Shown: piece after piece, positions 50,687 to 61,559 of the stretch
Layout of the letters: each line of letters starts with the position of its first letter
Position numbering within the stretch: the stretch's first letter is position 1
Source: Casuarius casuarius
Lineage: Eukaryota; Chordata; Aves; Casuariiformes; Casuariidae
Direction: 5' to 3'
Assembly: GCA_003342895.1 (NCBI GenBank)
Contig: PTFA01000011.1
Span: forward strand, 1,880,629 to 1,944,628
Length of the DNA stretch: 64,000 bases
Notes under the pieces: generated by a model
Told to the model about the DNA's origin: nothing
What the model saw: only the letters and a program-made list of their open reading frames with translations
Database searches by the model: none
Position numbers and translations under genes: made by a program

Positions 50687-50795
50687 TTGGCCCTGATCGA
50701 AATTACAATTGGTTTCACATTAAATGTGTAGCTAGTCCTACTGACTTTACCCATATGCTTAAGAGCTTTGCTTAACATCTTCTGACAGCAGTCCC
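50687..50795 (+). mobile_element. Decayed amniote MITE-like element, clear copy
   Basis: It begins TTGGCCCTGATC, continues AGTCCTACTGACTTTACCCA and TATGCTTAAGAGCTTTGCTT. This follows the reptile/bird element GGGCCCTGATCCTGCAAA... AGTCCTATTGACTTCAATGG... CATGCTTAAGTG.TTTGC in order and orientation. The 3' terminus (GGATC.GGGCC) has decayed. Confidence 0.55.
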
Positions 50796-53700
50796 TAACT
50801 CAATGGAAAGAGAGCATGGATACCGAGTTCCTCCTCTGTATTTCAACGGCTGATGTGACCCTGGCGAAGAGGGTGTGGTGAATCCTTTGATGAGCTTTCA
50901 TTAGTTGATCACTTCCTGAGCGCAGCTAGAGAACAATGGAGTAATATGGAGTTTCAGGTCCTTCAGGGAAGAGGCTTCTTTATGGTTCTTGTCAAGGCCA
51001 TGAGTAAATGTGACAAATTAGTTCTCAGTTTTGCAGCTCATTTACAGTTGTGTGTAATTATAGCCAGAATTTTTGAGGAATTTTTATTTTAGAAACCGGA
51101 GATAATTTCAATAGGCAGAATTGTTGTCAGTACATTATGATTACCAAGGTTATTTTCTCAGACTCAAAAATAGTTTGAAAATAAAGTTTGTTAGGAAGCA
51201 AAAGAAGCTGGTTAGCCTTGGCATAGAAGAAGCTGTGATCCCCTTGTGAAGTTATTAGCTTCTTGTAATTTAGCTTGTATAAATGCATTTTCATAACATG
51301 TAGTGCTACAGAGCATTTTGTGTATCTTTGTTAACCACTGATGATGGTCTACATGTTGAGACAACATTCCTGGGCAGTGATCTAAAAGTGATTATGGAGT
51401 AGTAATATAGCAGCGGCCTGATGAGCAGCATTATTACTTCCATGGTATGTAAAATCATAATGATGTTGGTTGCCCTTATTTCCCCATGCAAGAAAACAAA
51501 GATCTGCATAGTTCCAAGTACAACCTTAATTAAAATTGTACATGTTAAAAATTGTCAGCAGACAAAACAGTGCAAAAGTGGTAATGAAAGAAAATCCACC
51601 ATGTTGATGAACTTGCCTATGCTTTAGTGGTAGTGATCTGTGAGGCATCTACCAGGTAGACACAAAAAAGATGCCTAGGGAATAGAGGGACCCTGACCCA
51701 TCTTCTGTGTCCCCAGACCTCTTCTAAATCAACCTATAGAAATAGAGGAAGTTCAGCAGAGAGAATAAAGTTATATGAGAGATGTAGCAGAATCCAAGTC
51801 TCAGCACCTCACTGAGATCAAGAATCTCATGCAGACCACTGCAACAGCGCTCTCATTAAAAGGAATTGATTTGAAGGTACAGTACAGCAAGTGAGTGGAC
51901 CAAGAAACAAATCATTTCTGTGTCTAGTCAAGTCCTTAAAATCTGGCATCTGTATACTCTGTGCCTGTACATAAAGCACAGTGCTAAATGTGAGTGTTTT
52001 TGTTCAGTGGAAAGTGCATTAAATCTGAAGGGCTCTGTTTGTATAGGAAAAGATGGCTCTTTTTTGGCCAGTTAACTTACAATCGTAATTACTGTAGGAC
52101 TGATTTGATTTTTTGCAAGTTTGTTTCTGTCCTTCTTGGGACTTGAAGTAAATTTGCTGAAGTAATATGAGGAGAGCATCTGTTTTGCTGACATTTCATT
52201 CTGATTTTGTAGATTCCAAAAACTTCTCTCCATTCCCAGAGGAAATGCTGGCATCCTTTGAGTTCATCTACCTTACTGAAGTATTCAGTAAGAGTTGCAT
52301 CTATTTATATCAAAACAATGTCATCAAGAAGCCTGTAGATTGTAATACAGTATTTTAAAATTGTGGTCACTTTTTCATTCATGGTGAACTGAATAAGTTT
52401 TTTATAGTTAATATTGTAATGACTATTTCCCCCAAAACAGGTAAGCATGCACCAACAGTTAGTTGTTCATTTTTCTAGATCATTGCCTGGTTTTTGTGTA
52501 CAGTTGCTATTATGGTGAAGAAGCTAAATTAGATGTGCATTGTGCACTTTGCATGTTCCGTTTTAGTTAAAAAATGAGGCCATAAATTTCCCGCTCTGTT
52601 TAAATAAACCTGTCTTCTGTCTAATGCTGTGAAAAGGGAGAACACTTCCACTGAAAAAAAAGATCAGTGTCTCACCTAGTGGGATTTCCCAAGCTTCTGC
52701 AAATCCAGCATATCCAATTTGTTAGCTAAGCACTCCTGTTCTCTTAAAGATTTACAGTGATTTATTTTCAGTGTCAGTAACAGCATCATCATTACTGGGA
52801 GATCCAACTGTACTGTGTGCTACGTTAATAAATCATAAACCCTGAAAATCAATACTCCAATGAATTGAATCAAATGAAAGCTTTTCTGTTGTACAGTTTC
52901 ACCCACAAAGTTGAAACCTCTGCCATCCAAGTTCATAAAATTTCTATCAGCTGGTTAGGCCAGAGCCATCAGACACAGCTCCCCAGACTCAATGTCAGAC
53001 AAACCTTATCAGTTGATGGATTTTTCTTTTTTTTATGTCAACCCATCAATGTGTCTGTGATGTTATGTTGTGATATTTGCTTCCTCTGAAGTGACATGAA
53101 TTGCTACTTTATTTCATGGCCTGGAAAGATACCAAATGTTAGCTCTCACTTGCCATTTCCTCCTTGTAGAGTCCTGGCTTTCCTTCCCCAACTCCCTCTC
53201 TCTTCCTCTTCCCCCTTTTGAATGAGCCTCTGCAGAAATGTTTCNAAGTTTGATTATTGGTCAAGTACTGAGCATACTAAAATTTATATGCCTGTAGAAA
53301 CATGCTTATGATTTGTGCCAGGGAATTTATATACTCACATTTGAATTATTAGTAGAATACTTCTGTTTTCACTACATTTGTCTGTTTAGTTCTGCCGTCT
53401 CGAAGACTGGTGGAAATGGTGGAGCTTGCCATCCAAGCTGGCATTAGTCTTAATAGTGATAAGAAAATCCTCTGTTGTGACAGAGAATTTTGTACAGTGC
53501 AGGCATAGGTATACCTTCTGTCATAAATATCAATAAGGAGAGACAGAAAGTTAATTCTTTATGAAACTTAATAATGCCTAGTCTCTCATCCTGACTGCAT
53601 TGCCAAATCTAGTATTAAGGCTGAATGCAAATAAATTATCTAAGCAAGAAGGAAAGGAGATTACTTCTCTGACATGATAATGGAGAGTTTCCTTTCCTCC

Positions 53701-53860
53701 TTTCCATCATTGTTGCAAGCAATCCGAATATAAAACTAATAGAATATTTGTATATGTTACTCAAGGAGTTCCTACATTAGCAGTAACTGGAAGCTATTAC
53801 TGTTCTAAAATAAATTTAGTGATTTCATCCATTTCTTAATGTGAATATGCTATAAGTCTT
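50796..53860. other. Noncoding DNA, nothing recognised
   Basis: AT-rich unique sequence with short featureless frames only. Confidence 0.5.
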
Positions 53861-53940
53861 CATTGCACTGGCATCAATGCAGAAATGCCATGACTTCAGT
53901 GGTCAAGGTGAATTAATTTTATGAAAGATGTAGGTCCATC
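53861..53940 (+). mobile_element. Possible decayed MITE-like element
   Basis: TTGCACTGGCATCAATGCAG, AAATGCCATGACTTCAGTGG and a terminal GATGTAGGTCCAT resemble the ACACTGG...CCATTGACTTCAGTGG...TTTGGTCC layout of the palindromic reptile/bird element. Weaker than the copies at 8.4 and 50.7 kb. Confidence 0.35.
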
Positions 53941-56900
53941 TCTAACTGGCATTGGGGAAGAATGGGAGAAAAACACAATGCAAGTTAAACAAGCACTTTC
54001 TGGACCATTAGGTGTTTTTTAAGAAACTGTTCCACCTTGTAAAGAAAATCCATGAAGAATCAACAGCATTTCTTTCCATAAACTCCAGGTCCTTGTCCTT
54101 TCCTATCTTTAAATGTTTTGTATCTATCTACTGTTGTTTTCAACTAAAGTACTAGTCCAGCACAAGAGAAACTAAAACCACAGGCAGAAAACCTAATTCT
54201 CTGATCAGTTTTCCAGCTTCAGTTTTGACAGGAAGTAACAAAAGTTTAGGGAGTGTTTACAGTAATTCAGCTTCAGTGAGAAGTACTATTTTTTGACTGG
54301 TGCTTGCACACTTGTGATCCTCTCTGTTGCAATGCCTTGAGCTCTTAACAGTGCCCAACTAGCTGGGAAGAGGCCAAATTCCTCTGCTGCTGATGATCAC
54401 TCTACACTGTGCTTCTCTTGTGCTTCCTTGTACTCAGCTATCGGTTCTTTGTATCAGACCAACAGCAGTAGCTCCAAAATTTAAGTTCACCTGTGTTTTT
54501 GTAATTGTTGTAATATTTTGGATTGAATTGCATCCCTTTATGTTATAGTAACTGCACTGGTTATGGAGACCTGTAGCAATGAGAAAAGTGAGTAAATTCT
54601 TCCTGTCTTACAGGTAGGCAGTGAGAAGTACGTGAACTCATGTGCAAATAAGAATAGAATAGGCTGTTTTCTATATTTATCATAGACTATATCACTGCTC
54701 ACAGGCACAGGGATAGCTAGAGAATCAGCAAACTGTATAGGGGCAGGCGCCCCCACTCTTCACCACCTTCTCCCATCAACCAGTGCCAAGTCTTCCCATT
54801 CCCAGTCTTCTTACATCTGTCTTACTGCCTGCCGCTACTTGCCATTATGCCTTCTGGTCATGCTGTGATGGAAAGGACTGCCTTAGGGCTATATGCACTT
54901 TAAAGAGATACTGTGAGGCTTTGGAGCCTTGTGGATTTATACAGTTGTCACTGGACATCAGAACTCTATGAACTTGATAAGAGTTTGCCTTAGGGCAAAC
55001 TTAAGGGCTCCATAGGATTTAGGGAATACATATAAAAATGCTTTTAATAACTAAGTAATTCACCTTCAGATCTTACAAAAAACTATTAAAAACTTCATGC
55101 TGACTGACTACAATAGATTAAGATAAAAATGGATATTTCCTCCCAAAGTTTTATTTGAATTGTGGTGAGCCACTCTGCACCACATTTCCTCATGATATGT
55201 AGATTTCTTCTATAACAGGCTAATAATGATCTGTATTAAAAATCATTTGGAGGAAAAAATCTTGAGATCCTTACTCCTTAAAAAATTGTACATCAGCAGA
55301 ATTCTACATTTATTTTTATTTTTTTTAAACCTACATCAGGAATATGTATTCTGGCTCTGATGTTCCCCATGAAGTCTTCTTCTGGCACCTATAATTGTCC
55401 AGTGACCAGTCAGAGAAGAAATCATTAAATTGTCGTTGGTATTGATGGAAATTACAGGTTAGTTCAATCCAGGCTAAGGAGACAGATAAAATCAACTGTT
55501 CATACACAGAAGGACTGGAGCACTCTTGCAAATCAGCATTTGAAGTCTAATGTCAGAGTAAGGCAGTGGCTCAATGTGTAATGCGGTGGCCACTGAATCA
55601 CAGTAGCATATCTATATATCTTGAATTGTAGCTTTTCTAGATCTGTGCCCATGCTACTGAAATTTTCATATAGGGAAAGATTTGGTCTGAAGAGTCATTA
55701 TTTCAAAGTGCCCTAAAGTCCAGGGCATGTAGGATCAGTGCTCATCTCTGTTATTTAGATGGAAACTATTTTGTGCTCACTGTAAATGGAATGAAATAAT
55801 CATGTCACTTTCTTAGAAGTATCTTAGGCAAGGGATTCGAATATAATCAAAGAAAATTAGCTATCGGTGATTAGTTGTAAGACCTGGGTTAAGATTGCAT
55901 TGACTAGTGTGGTATCTGGATACTCAGTCAAAGCAGTGAACTACATTACCAGGGACAAATAAATACAGGAACTGTGTTTCAATTTTCTACAATAACACGT
56001 TGTTGTAGAAACAACAACACAATAACATGTTCCTAGGGAAAAGGGATCCTGTATCAAAGCCATACAATAAATATTTTGGTAGTACAGCTTTTAATATCAA
56101 CTGGAAGAGGCTTTGTATTATATTTGTTACCTCAGAAAATCCATAGAAAAAATAACAAATCGAAGAGTACAGAAAATGATGGTACCCATTAAAAAAAATC
56201 ATACTCTTACCTCAAAGAAACACTTCTTTGTGCTTTTCCACACAGAAAAGGAAACCTTGTAGTCAATTATGATCAAAGAGATCTTAGATCCTGACTTGTC
56301 TTCTCTGCTCTCCAATAAGGAGCTGATTTAGCTTACCTCCTCCTCTTCCAGCTTAGGCAATAGTAATAAAATAATGACTAACACTCAAGGGATTCTAACA
56401 TACACAGCCTTCATTTCCTATTTCTTAAGCAGTTATTAATCCGTAAGTAGACCTTCCTTATTATCCCAAGACAGTTTGGTTTCCATCAGAGCTTCTGATA
56501 ACAGACTTTGTCAAAAAGTTTCAGGAAATCCAAGTACACTTTGTTAACAGATCATCCTCATTTACTTGCTCACGGACTTTTTCAAAAAACATGGGAAGAT
56601 GTGCAATTTCTCTTTGCATATCCTAACTATGCATGTTTTAGATATTACTTTGNGATTTCAGCATTTTGTAAAAAGCAAATAGTTGCAATATGTGCAAAGT
56701 CCTATAATTCTATGCATTAAATCAAAATTGAGGTTTTTCTTTATGTAGAGAGAGGCAGGGAGGAAAGCAAGAGGAAGGGTAATCTTTAAGAAGGTATTTG
56801 CCAAACCAGGTGCCATGCAACTCCTCTGTCTTGCAAAATTTTAGAACTACATATTGAAGAAATGTGTTTCTTTAGAAGAGGCAGGGAGTTAATTCTCCCT

Positions 56901-58786
56901 GGAAAAATGCTCTAATTGGGTGCTCCCTTTAATCCAACTGGTTCTTAAGACTGCAATATCCAGTAGCTTTGCACACAATTACAAGTCAAAAAATATCATG
57001 AAACAAAAAGTCATGAATATTCAAGTATTTCTAATGTCACACATGAAAAATAGTATAGGATATTATAGTAGAATTAACATCTATACCATTGTGTTCCTCA
57101 ATCTGCTAATGAAGCCTATAGGTAAGTACAGACTTATGAGAAAGAAGAAGGTGTTCTCCCTGATGATGAAATTTCTTTCCTAAGTTTCCAAAACAAGAAA
57201 GACAGCTCCCATCCCATGACAGAACCAGTTTGCAAGCTGAGAATGCTATCTGGAACACCCCTGAAAACAACGGGCAAATGAAGGCGACAGCAGCTACTAT
57301 TTAAATCCCAGCAAAACCTAGAAGGAGCTGTCTTGCACTGCCAGGGAAGCTGTGATAGGAAAAGGGCATAAATCTTTCTGCAGGAGGCAGCCAGCGCTCT
57401 CTGCTCCCATCCCTCAGTGTCAGTGACATTCCTGTCTCAGCACTCTGATCTCATCTCATCTTGCATCTTTCAAACAGGCAACAGTGGCAAGAAGATAAAG
57501 AACATAAAAGCTCTCAGCACCAAAAAAATCTATTCCTCCAACATGGCACCAGTTCTGCAGCTATTGTCATCACTAGGACATGACTGTCAAGTGGTGAAAG
57601 GACGTTTGTCAAAGAACTATCAGAAATTTAATTTACATTTTTCCAGTGAGGCTGCTGCTTAAATTGTACATGTATCTCCTGCTAAAATCTGAGAGAATTT
57701 CAGACACAAATTCCTAGAGAAAAGACAGATGATAATTTTGGCAAATGGAGGAATACAGCAAATTAAATTTGAATGTAAGATTCTTAGTATGCATTAATTT
57801 CTCTCACAAGACAGCTCCTTTAGTGGCATCTTTTAAGCAACTGAATTGAAATAACTTCTCTTGTTATGATTACTCATGTTTGACCATTTATAAGTTCTCT
57901 GTATTATCCAGGATTAAAACAAAGCATTCAACTTCTGTTAAGAAGAGTTACTCTGCACATTTGCAAACTGTTTTGAACAGCTGTGTCTCTGAGTAGCTGA
58001 GGTAACCATTGCTTGCTTTCTTGTTTCTTACTCTCCTCTCTGCCTTCCTCATTTCTGCTGCTTTCTATAAAAAGGAGTCGCATTACTATTCTATTTTTTT
58101 CCTCATTTTAAGTATAGTTTCCTAAAGCATCGTCTATGACAGGAGTTGTCACGGTTCCCAATAAGTGAAAAAAAGAAACAAACATTAAAATGTTTGGGTA
58201 CACTTTCTTATGTTCCCATGCTATACTTTTATTTATTAATTTCAGAAATCACCAGCAACATCTACTAGACTCTACATAGTCTTTCCCATCTGATAGAAGA
58301 TGAGTATGGCATAGCATATTTCTGCATTTCTCTTGAGGAAGTTGATTAAACAGGGTTGTGGGGATGGCAGGAGAGAGATGCAAGTCAGTGTTGACGAAGA
58401 GGGAATGGAAGTGGTTTGGAAAGTCCAGGAGGACAGAAGTCAAGGGCAGCTTTCTGCCTGCAGGACCTCATTTGACATTATGCTGCCATGTTTCTGAAGA
58501 GGATAAAGCAGATGTCTCTAGATGTAGTCCCCAAGCTACAGATGCATGCAGACACAGCAGATTCAGAACTTTGTGTCTCAAAGAGTCATCTAGTAACATT
58601 GCCAGCTGCTGTATTTAAGGATCAGCACTTGGTACACAGGACTCTCCTGTTGAGAGAGAGTTACTGAAGCTGGCTGGAAACCAAGTGTCTTCGGGTGCCT
58701 GGAAAACTCCCCCCCAACAGTCCCCATTTTTTTCTTTTCTTATAATATGATGCATGTCTGAATCAGAATGCCTCAAAAACTTTTTC
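53941..58786. other. Noncoding DNA, nothing recognised
   Basis: AT-rich unique sequence. Frames at 56.9-57.2 and 57.4-57.7 kb are short and featureless. A small inverted repeat GTTGTTG/CAACAAC lies near 56.00 kb. Confidence 0.5.
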
Positions 58787-59120
58787 TTTTTTTTTTTTTT
58801 TTTTGAAATTTTGGGTGACCCAGAAGTGCCCTGGATACTGCAGCTGCTCTGTGAAATTGTTGTGCTTGTCAGTGCCGTTGCTGCTATCAGCTATGAAAAC
58901 TCAGGCTGTCAGCTGCCCAGAGCAAATGTGGGGTTTTGTATCTGCAGGCTTATAGGCAAGGGCCTGTCTGTCCTTGAGTCATGGACTTTGGAGTTTTCAG
59001 TATTTGGTGCTTTGGAGCAAATCCCTCGGGAATCCCTCCTGCCACTGATTTGAATGAAATGTTTCAGGCTCAATGATCTAGCGTCTTCTGTCAGATCCTT
59101 TGTTTTGCCAGAGAACTGCA
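58787..59120 (-). mobile_element. Possible A-tailed retroposed segment
   Basis: An uninterrupted T18 (58787-58804) abuts a GC-richer segment of about 310 bases. On the minus strand this reads as a segment ending in an 18-base A-tail, the layout of a retroposed transcript. The plus-strand frame (99 codons) and the minus-strand frame (70 codons) across it have no domain I recognise. No convincing target-site duplication was found, so the right boundary is approximate. It could also be unique DNA beside a T-run. Confidence 0.3.
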
Positions 59121-59354
59121 ACCAGCTCTAGCAACTGCACTACCTTCATCTTGTGAAATGTTTGTAATGTTTTTCCAGGATGTTTGTGACATCTAACCTC
59201 TGATATACAAAGATAAGAAAGGGAGTGGTATCACGCCATTTTAGTTACTTGGCATTACAGAGAAAAAAAAAGTTTTTCAACAGCTACTGTATTTTTTTTA
59301 CTGATCTCTTCCATTTTATTAGAATGCCTGACTATATCTCCCTTTATGTTCAAA
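59121..59354. other. Noncoding DNA, nothing recognised
   Basis: Short unique AT-rich stretch. Confidence 0.5.
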
Positions 59355-59394
59355 AGTTATGTTCAGAAAAGTTACAGAAGTTATGTTCAGAAAA
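59355..59394 (+). repeat. Short tandem duplication, 24-base period
   Basis: AGTTATGTTCAGAAAA occurs exactly at 59355-59370 and 59379-59394. A partial third copy (TATGTTCAAAA) lies just upstream. Confidence 0.85.
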
Positions 59395-59695
59395 CTAGCT
59401 TTCATGAAACTTTATTGAAAAACTGCAAAGAAGATACAGATTTTTATCTTCCGTTCACAAATATACACAGTCAAAAAAGCAAGAGGTTGTGGGTGGCTTC
59501 TAAGTCAGGACTGCGCAAACCGTCATTCTATGTGGAAAACTGTGGAAACATGTCTTATAATAATAATCCTTTCAGAGGCTTCACCACCTGTCACTGGAAA
59601 AAATGTATTAATTTGAGGTCTCTCACTTCTGAAGCAAATAAAGGAAATTGGGTCTCAGGCCTCACCCAAACTATTCTGAACTTTTTTGTACTAAC

Positions 59696-59840
59696 CTAAG
59701 CAGCTTGTAGTATGTCCCTCAACTTTTCCATCACCAGGACTGTACACAACACCAATCATAAAACATCTATTATTTGTCACGCTCTGGGTACTCTGGTGAG
59801 AACCATTCTCTCCATTTTGGCGAATGTATTGATTCTGCAT
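59696..59840 (-). other. Exon-like segment with strong splice sites on both sides
   Basis: On the minus strand a strong acceptor (CTTCTTTTGTTTCTTCCAG, AG at plus 59841-59842) is followed by 48 open codons and a consensus donor (TTAG|GTTAGT, GT at plus 59694-59695). The translation begins MQNQYIRQNGENGSHQSTQS and continues to VYSPGDGKVEGHTTSCL; exon phase would be 0 to 1. The composition is protein-like and two CpGs are present. The frame also stays open into the upstream flank, which lowers its weight. I recognise no family. Of the three exon-like segments this has the best splice signals. Confidence 0.3.
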
Positions 59841-61154
59841 CTGGAAGAAACAAAAGAAGAAGCTGTAGTTTGAAGACGAATTATAGCTTATTGTGAGGCT
59901 TTCTAAGGGTTCCCAAAGAATTCTTACCCCTTTGCAACTAGCACTTTGTCTGATTGCATGATAATTTATCATAAGTAGTATGGCAATATTTAGCATATAG
60001 TAGTCCTGTTTTGGCAAGCAAAGAGAATTCCACAAGTCACAAAAGTGAAAATATGCATATTACATGAAGAAAGTGATTTTTTTGTTGTTTTCTTTAGTAC
60101 TAATGAGTAGTAGGCTTCAGTCAGAAAGTTTGTATCTTCAAAGTATGTTTAGGTAAATTTTTTTAACTGTTGTGGTTGGTAGATGTGTTAATTTATGAGT
60201 TTTAATATACAGGTTTCAGCTCCTCAAAGTGTAATATTTTTACAGTGACACTTATTCTCAGTGCTATGTTTTGTAGGCCAGACAGCTCTGACTAATTTAG
60301 AAAACTTTTCTCTGAACTTTAAATTTGCGAGTTCATCCCCCATCAGTGCTGTTAAACTCAGAGGTTTACTTATGAAGTAATGAAGTCTCAGGAATAAATG
60401 CATCAACCAACTGTCTTTATTAGAAAATCAGGCTAATGATGGTGAATGGGGAAAAAAGATAATGGTACCAGAAATCTTCAGGGAAATGGTAACTGTTTTG
60501 ATCCTACCAGTGACCACAAAAGATCTTTATCCTTTTCAGGTTTCTGTGTATGGCTAAATACAGCCTCAGTCCTTACAATTCCTAGGGGGAAGAATTAGGA
60601 CCATCTGCTACACCAGAGATTCTGAGTGGATAAGATCATAGACCCTTTTAATTCCTCTTCACTTTCTTCTGTGTCTCCACATAGCTGTAGTATTTGAGAA
60701 ATGTAATATGTACGTACACATCCCATTCTCAGTGAGGAGCAGGAGTGAACCATCCATTTTCTACAGAGGCACAGATACTGTGACTTGTCAGGAGCATCTG
60801 TGCATAGTTTCATGGTGAAGGAAGAACATCAAGTCTCCCACGCTTCATTGAATCTGTTTCTCTCCATTTCTGATGTGCAAAGTATCTACAGGAGGTTTGT
60901 ACAGTTTCATGGCTTCTAGAAACCATGTTAAATATAACTTACCTCCCCACCCACCAATAACAATGTAGATTTAGGTCTTGTGGACTCTAATCAGTTGGAT
61001 CAGCTTTAGTTAATTGCTTGCAATAGTGGTATTCCTAATTTATACATTGGTGAGCTCTGAACCGAAATATATTTCTGTAGGAAGGGAGTTTTTGCAAACA
61101 GGGAGACATTTGGTTAACTGTGGTAATATTTTATGAGAATTTAAAAAAAGAATG
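59841..61154. other. Noncoding DNA, nothing recognised
   Basis: AT-rich unique sequence with no supported feature. Confidence 0.5.
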
Positions 61155-61160
61155 GATTTG
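61155..61160 (+). repeat. Target-site duplication, left copy (GATTTG)
   Basis: GATTTG lies directly before the TG terminus of the LTR and is repeated exactly at 61554-61559 after the CA terminus. Six bases is the usual duplication of class II (ERVK-type, alpharetrovirus-like) integration. Confidence 0.85.
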
Positions 61161-61208
61161 TGTGGCATATGACGACACGGACCACAAGAAGAATGGTGCA
61201 AGAAAGCC

Positions 61209-61214
61209 TTTATT
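61209..61214 (-). promoter_or_regulatory. Polyadenylation signal AATAAA within the LTR
   Basis: AATAAA on the minus strand inside CAATAAAGGCTTTCTTGCAC, in the position expected for the R region of a short class II LTR. Confidence 0.75.
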
Positions 61215-61220
61215 GAAAAC

Positions 61221-61360
61221 NNNNNNNNNNNNNNNNNNNNNNNNNNNNNNNNNNNNNNNNNNNNNNNNNNNNNNNNNNNNNNNNNNNNNNNNNNNNNNNN
61301 NNNNNNNNNNNNNNNNNNNNNNNNNNNNNNNNNNNNNNNNNNNNNNNNNNNNNNNNNNNN
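61221..61360. other. Assembly gap, 140 N
   Basis: The only multi-base gap in the window. It lies wholly inside the LTR, which is consistent with a repeat-caused assembly break. Translations running through it are meaningless. Confidence 0.98.
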
Positions 61361-61553
61361 AGGCCCACCACAGCTGCTCGGCACGTAGGCAGGGAGGCAC
61401 ACCGTGGCTGCTGATACAGGCAGGAAGACACATGATCAGTGGCAACTCACGTGCACACACTCTGGGCTCAAATCACAGTTACCACTTCATTACTTTCTGC
61501 CTTAAAGACTCTCCACTGTCTTTCACAGCATTACTCAATCTTGGTCCCCAACA

Positions 61554-61559
61554 GATTTG
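61554..61559 (+). repeat. Target-site duplication, right copy (GATTTG)
   Basis: Exact copy of 61155-61160 directly after the LTR terminus. Confidence 0.85.

Larger units (their letters stand above)
61161..61553 (-). mobile_element. Solo LTR of an ERVK-type endogenous retrovirus, antisense, with assembly gap
   Basis: On the minus strand the element starts TGTTGGGGACCAAG and ends GTCGTCATATGCCACA, so it has TG...CA termini, and it is flanked by an exact 6-bp duplication GATTTG. The start resembles bird class II LTRs. AATAAA reads on the minus strand at 61209-61214, some 50 bases before the sense 3' end, as expected for a short R-U5. The U3 side (61361-61553) holds a CACGTG E-box at 61448-61453. 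The middle is a run of 140 N, so the true length is unknown. A larger internal part could hide in the gap, although a solo LTR is the simpler reading. The intact duplication suggests a fairly recent insertion. Confidence 0.85.

Noticed and set aside
55995..56025. GTTGTTG/CAACAAC inverted repeat
   Set aside because: A 7-base stem of simple-sequence character is too short to be meaningful.
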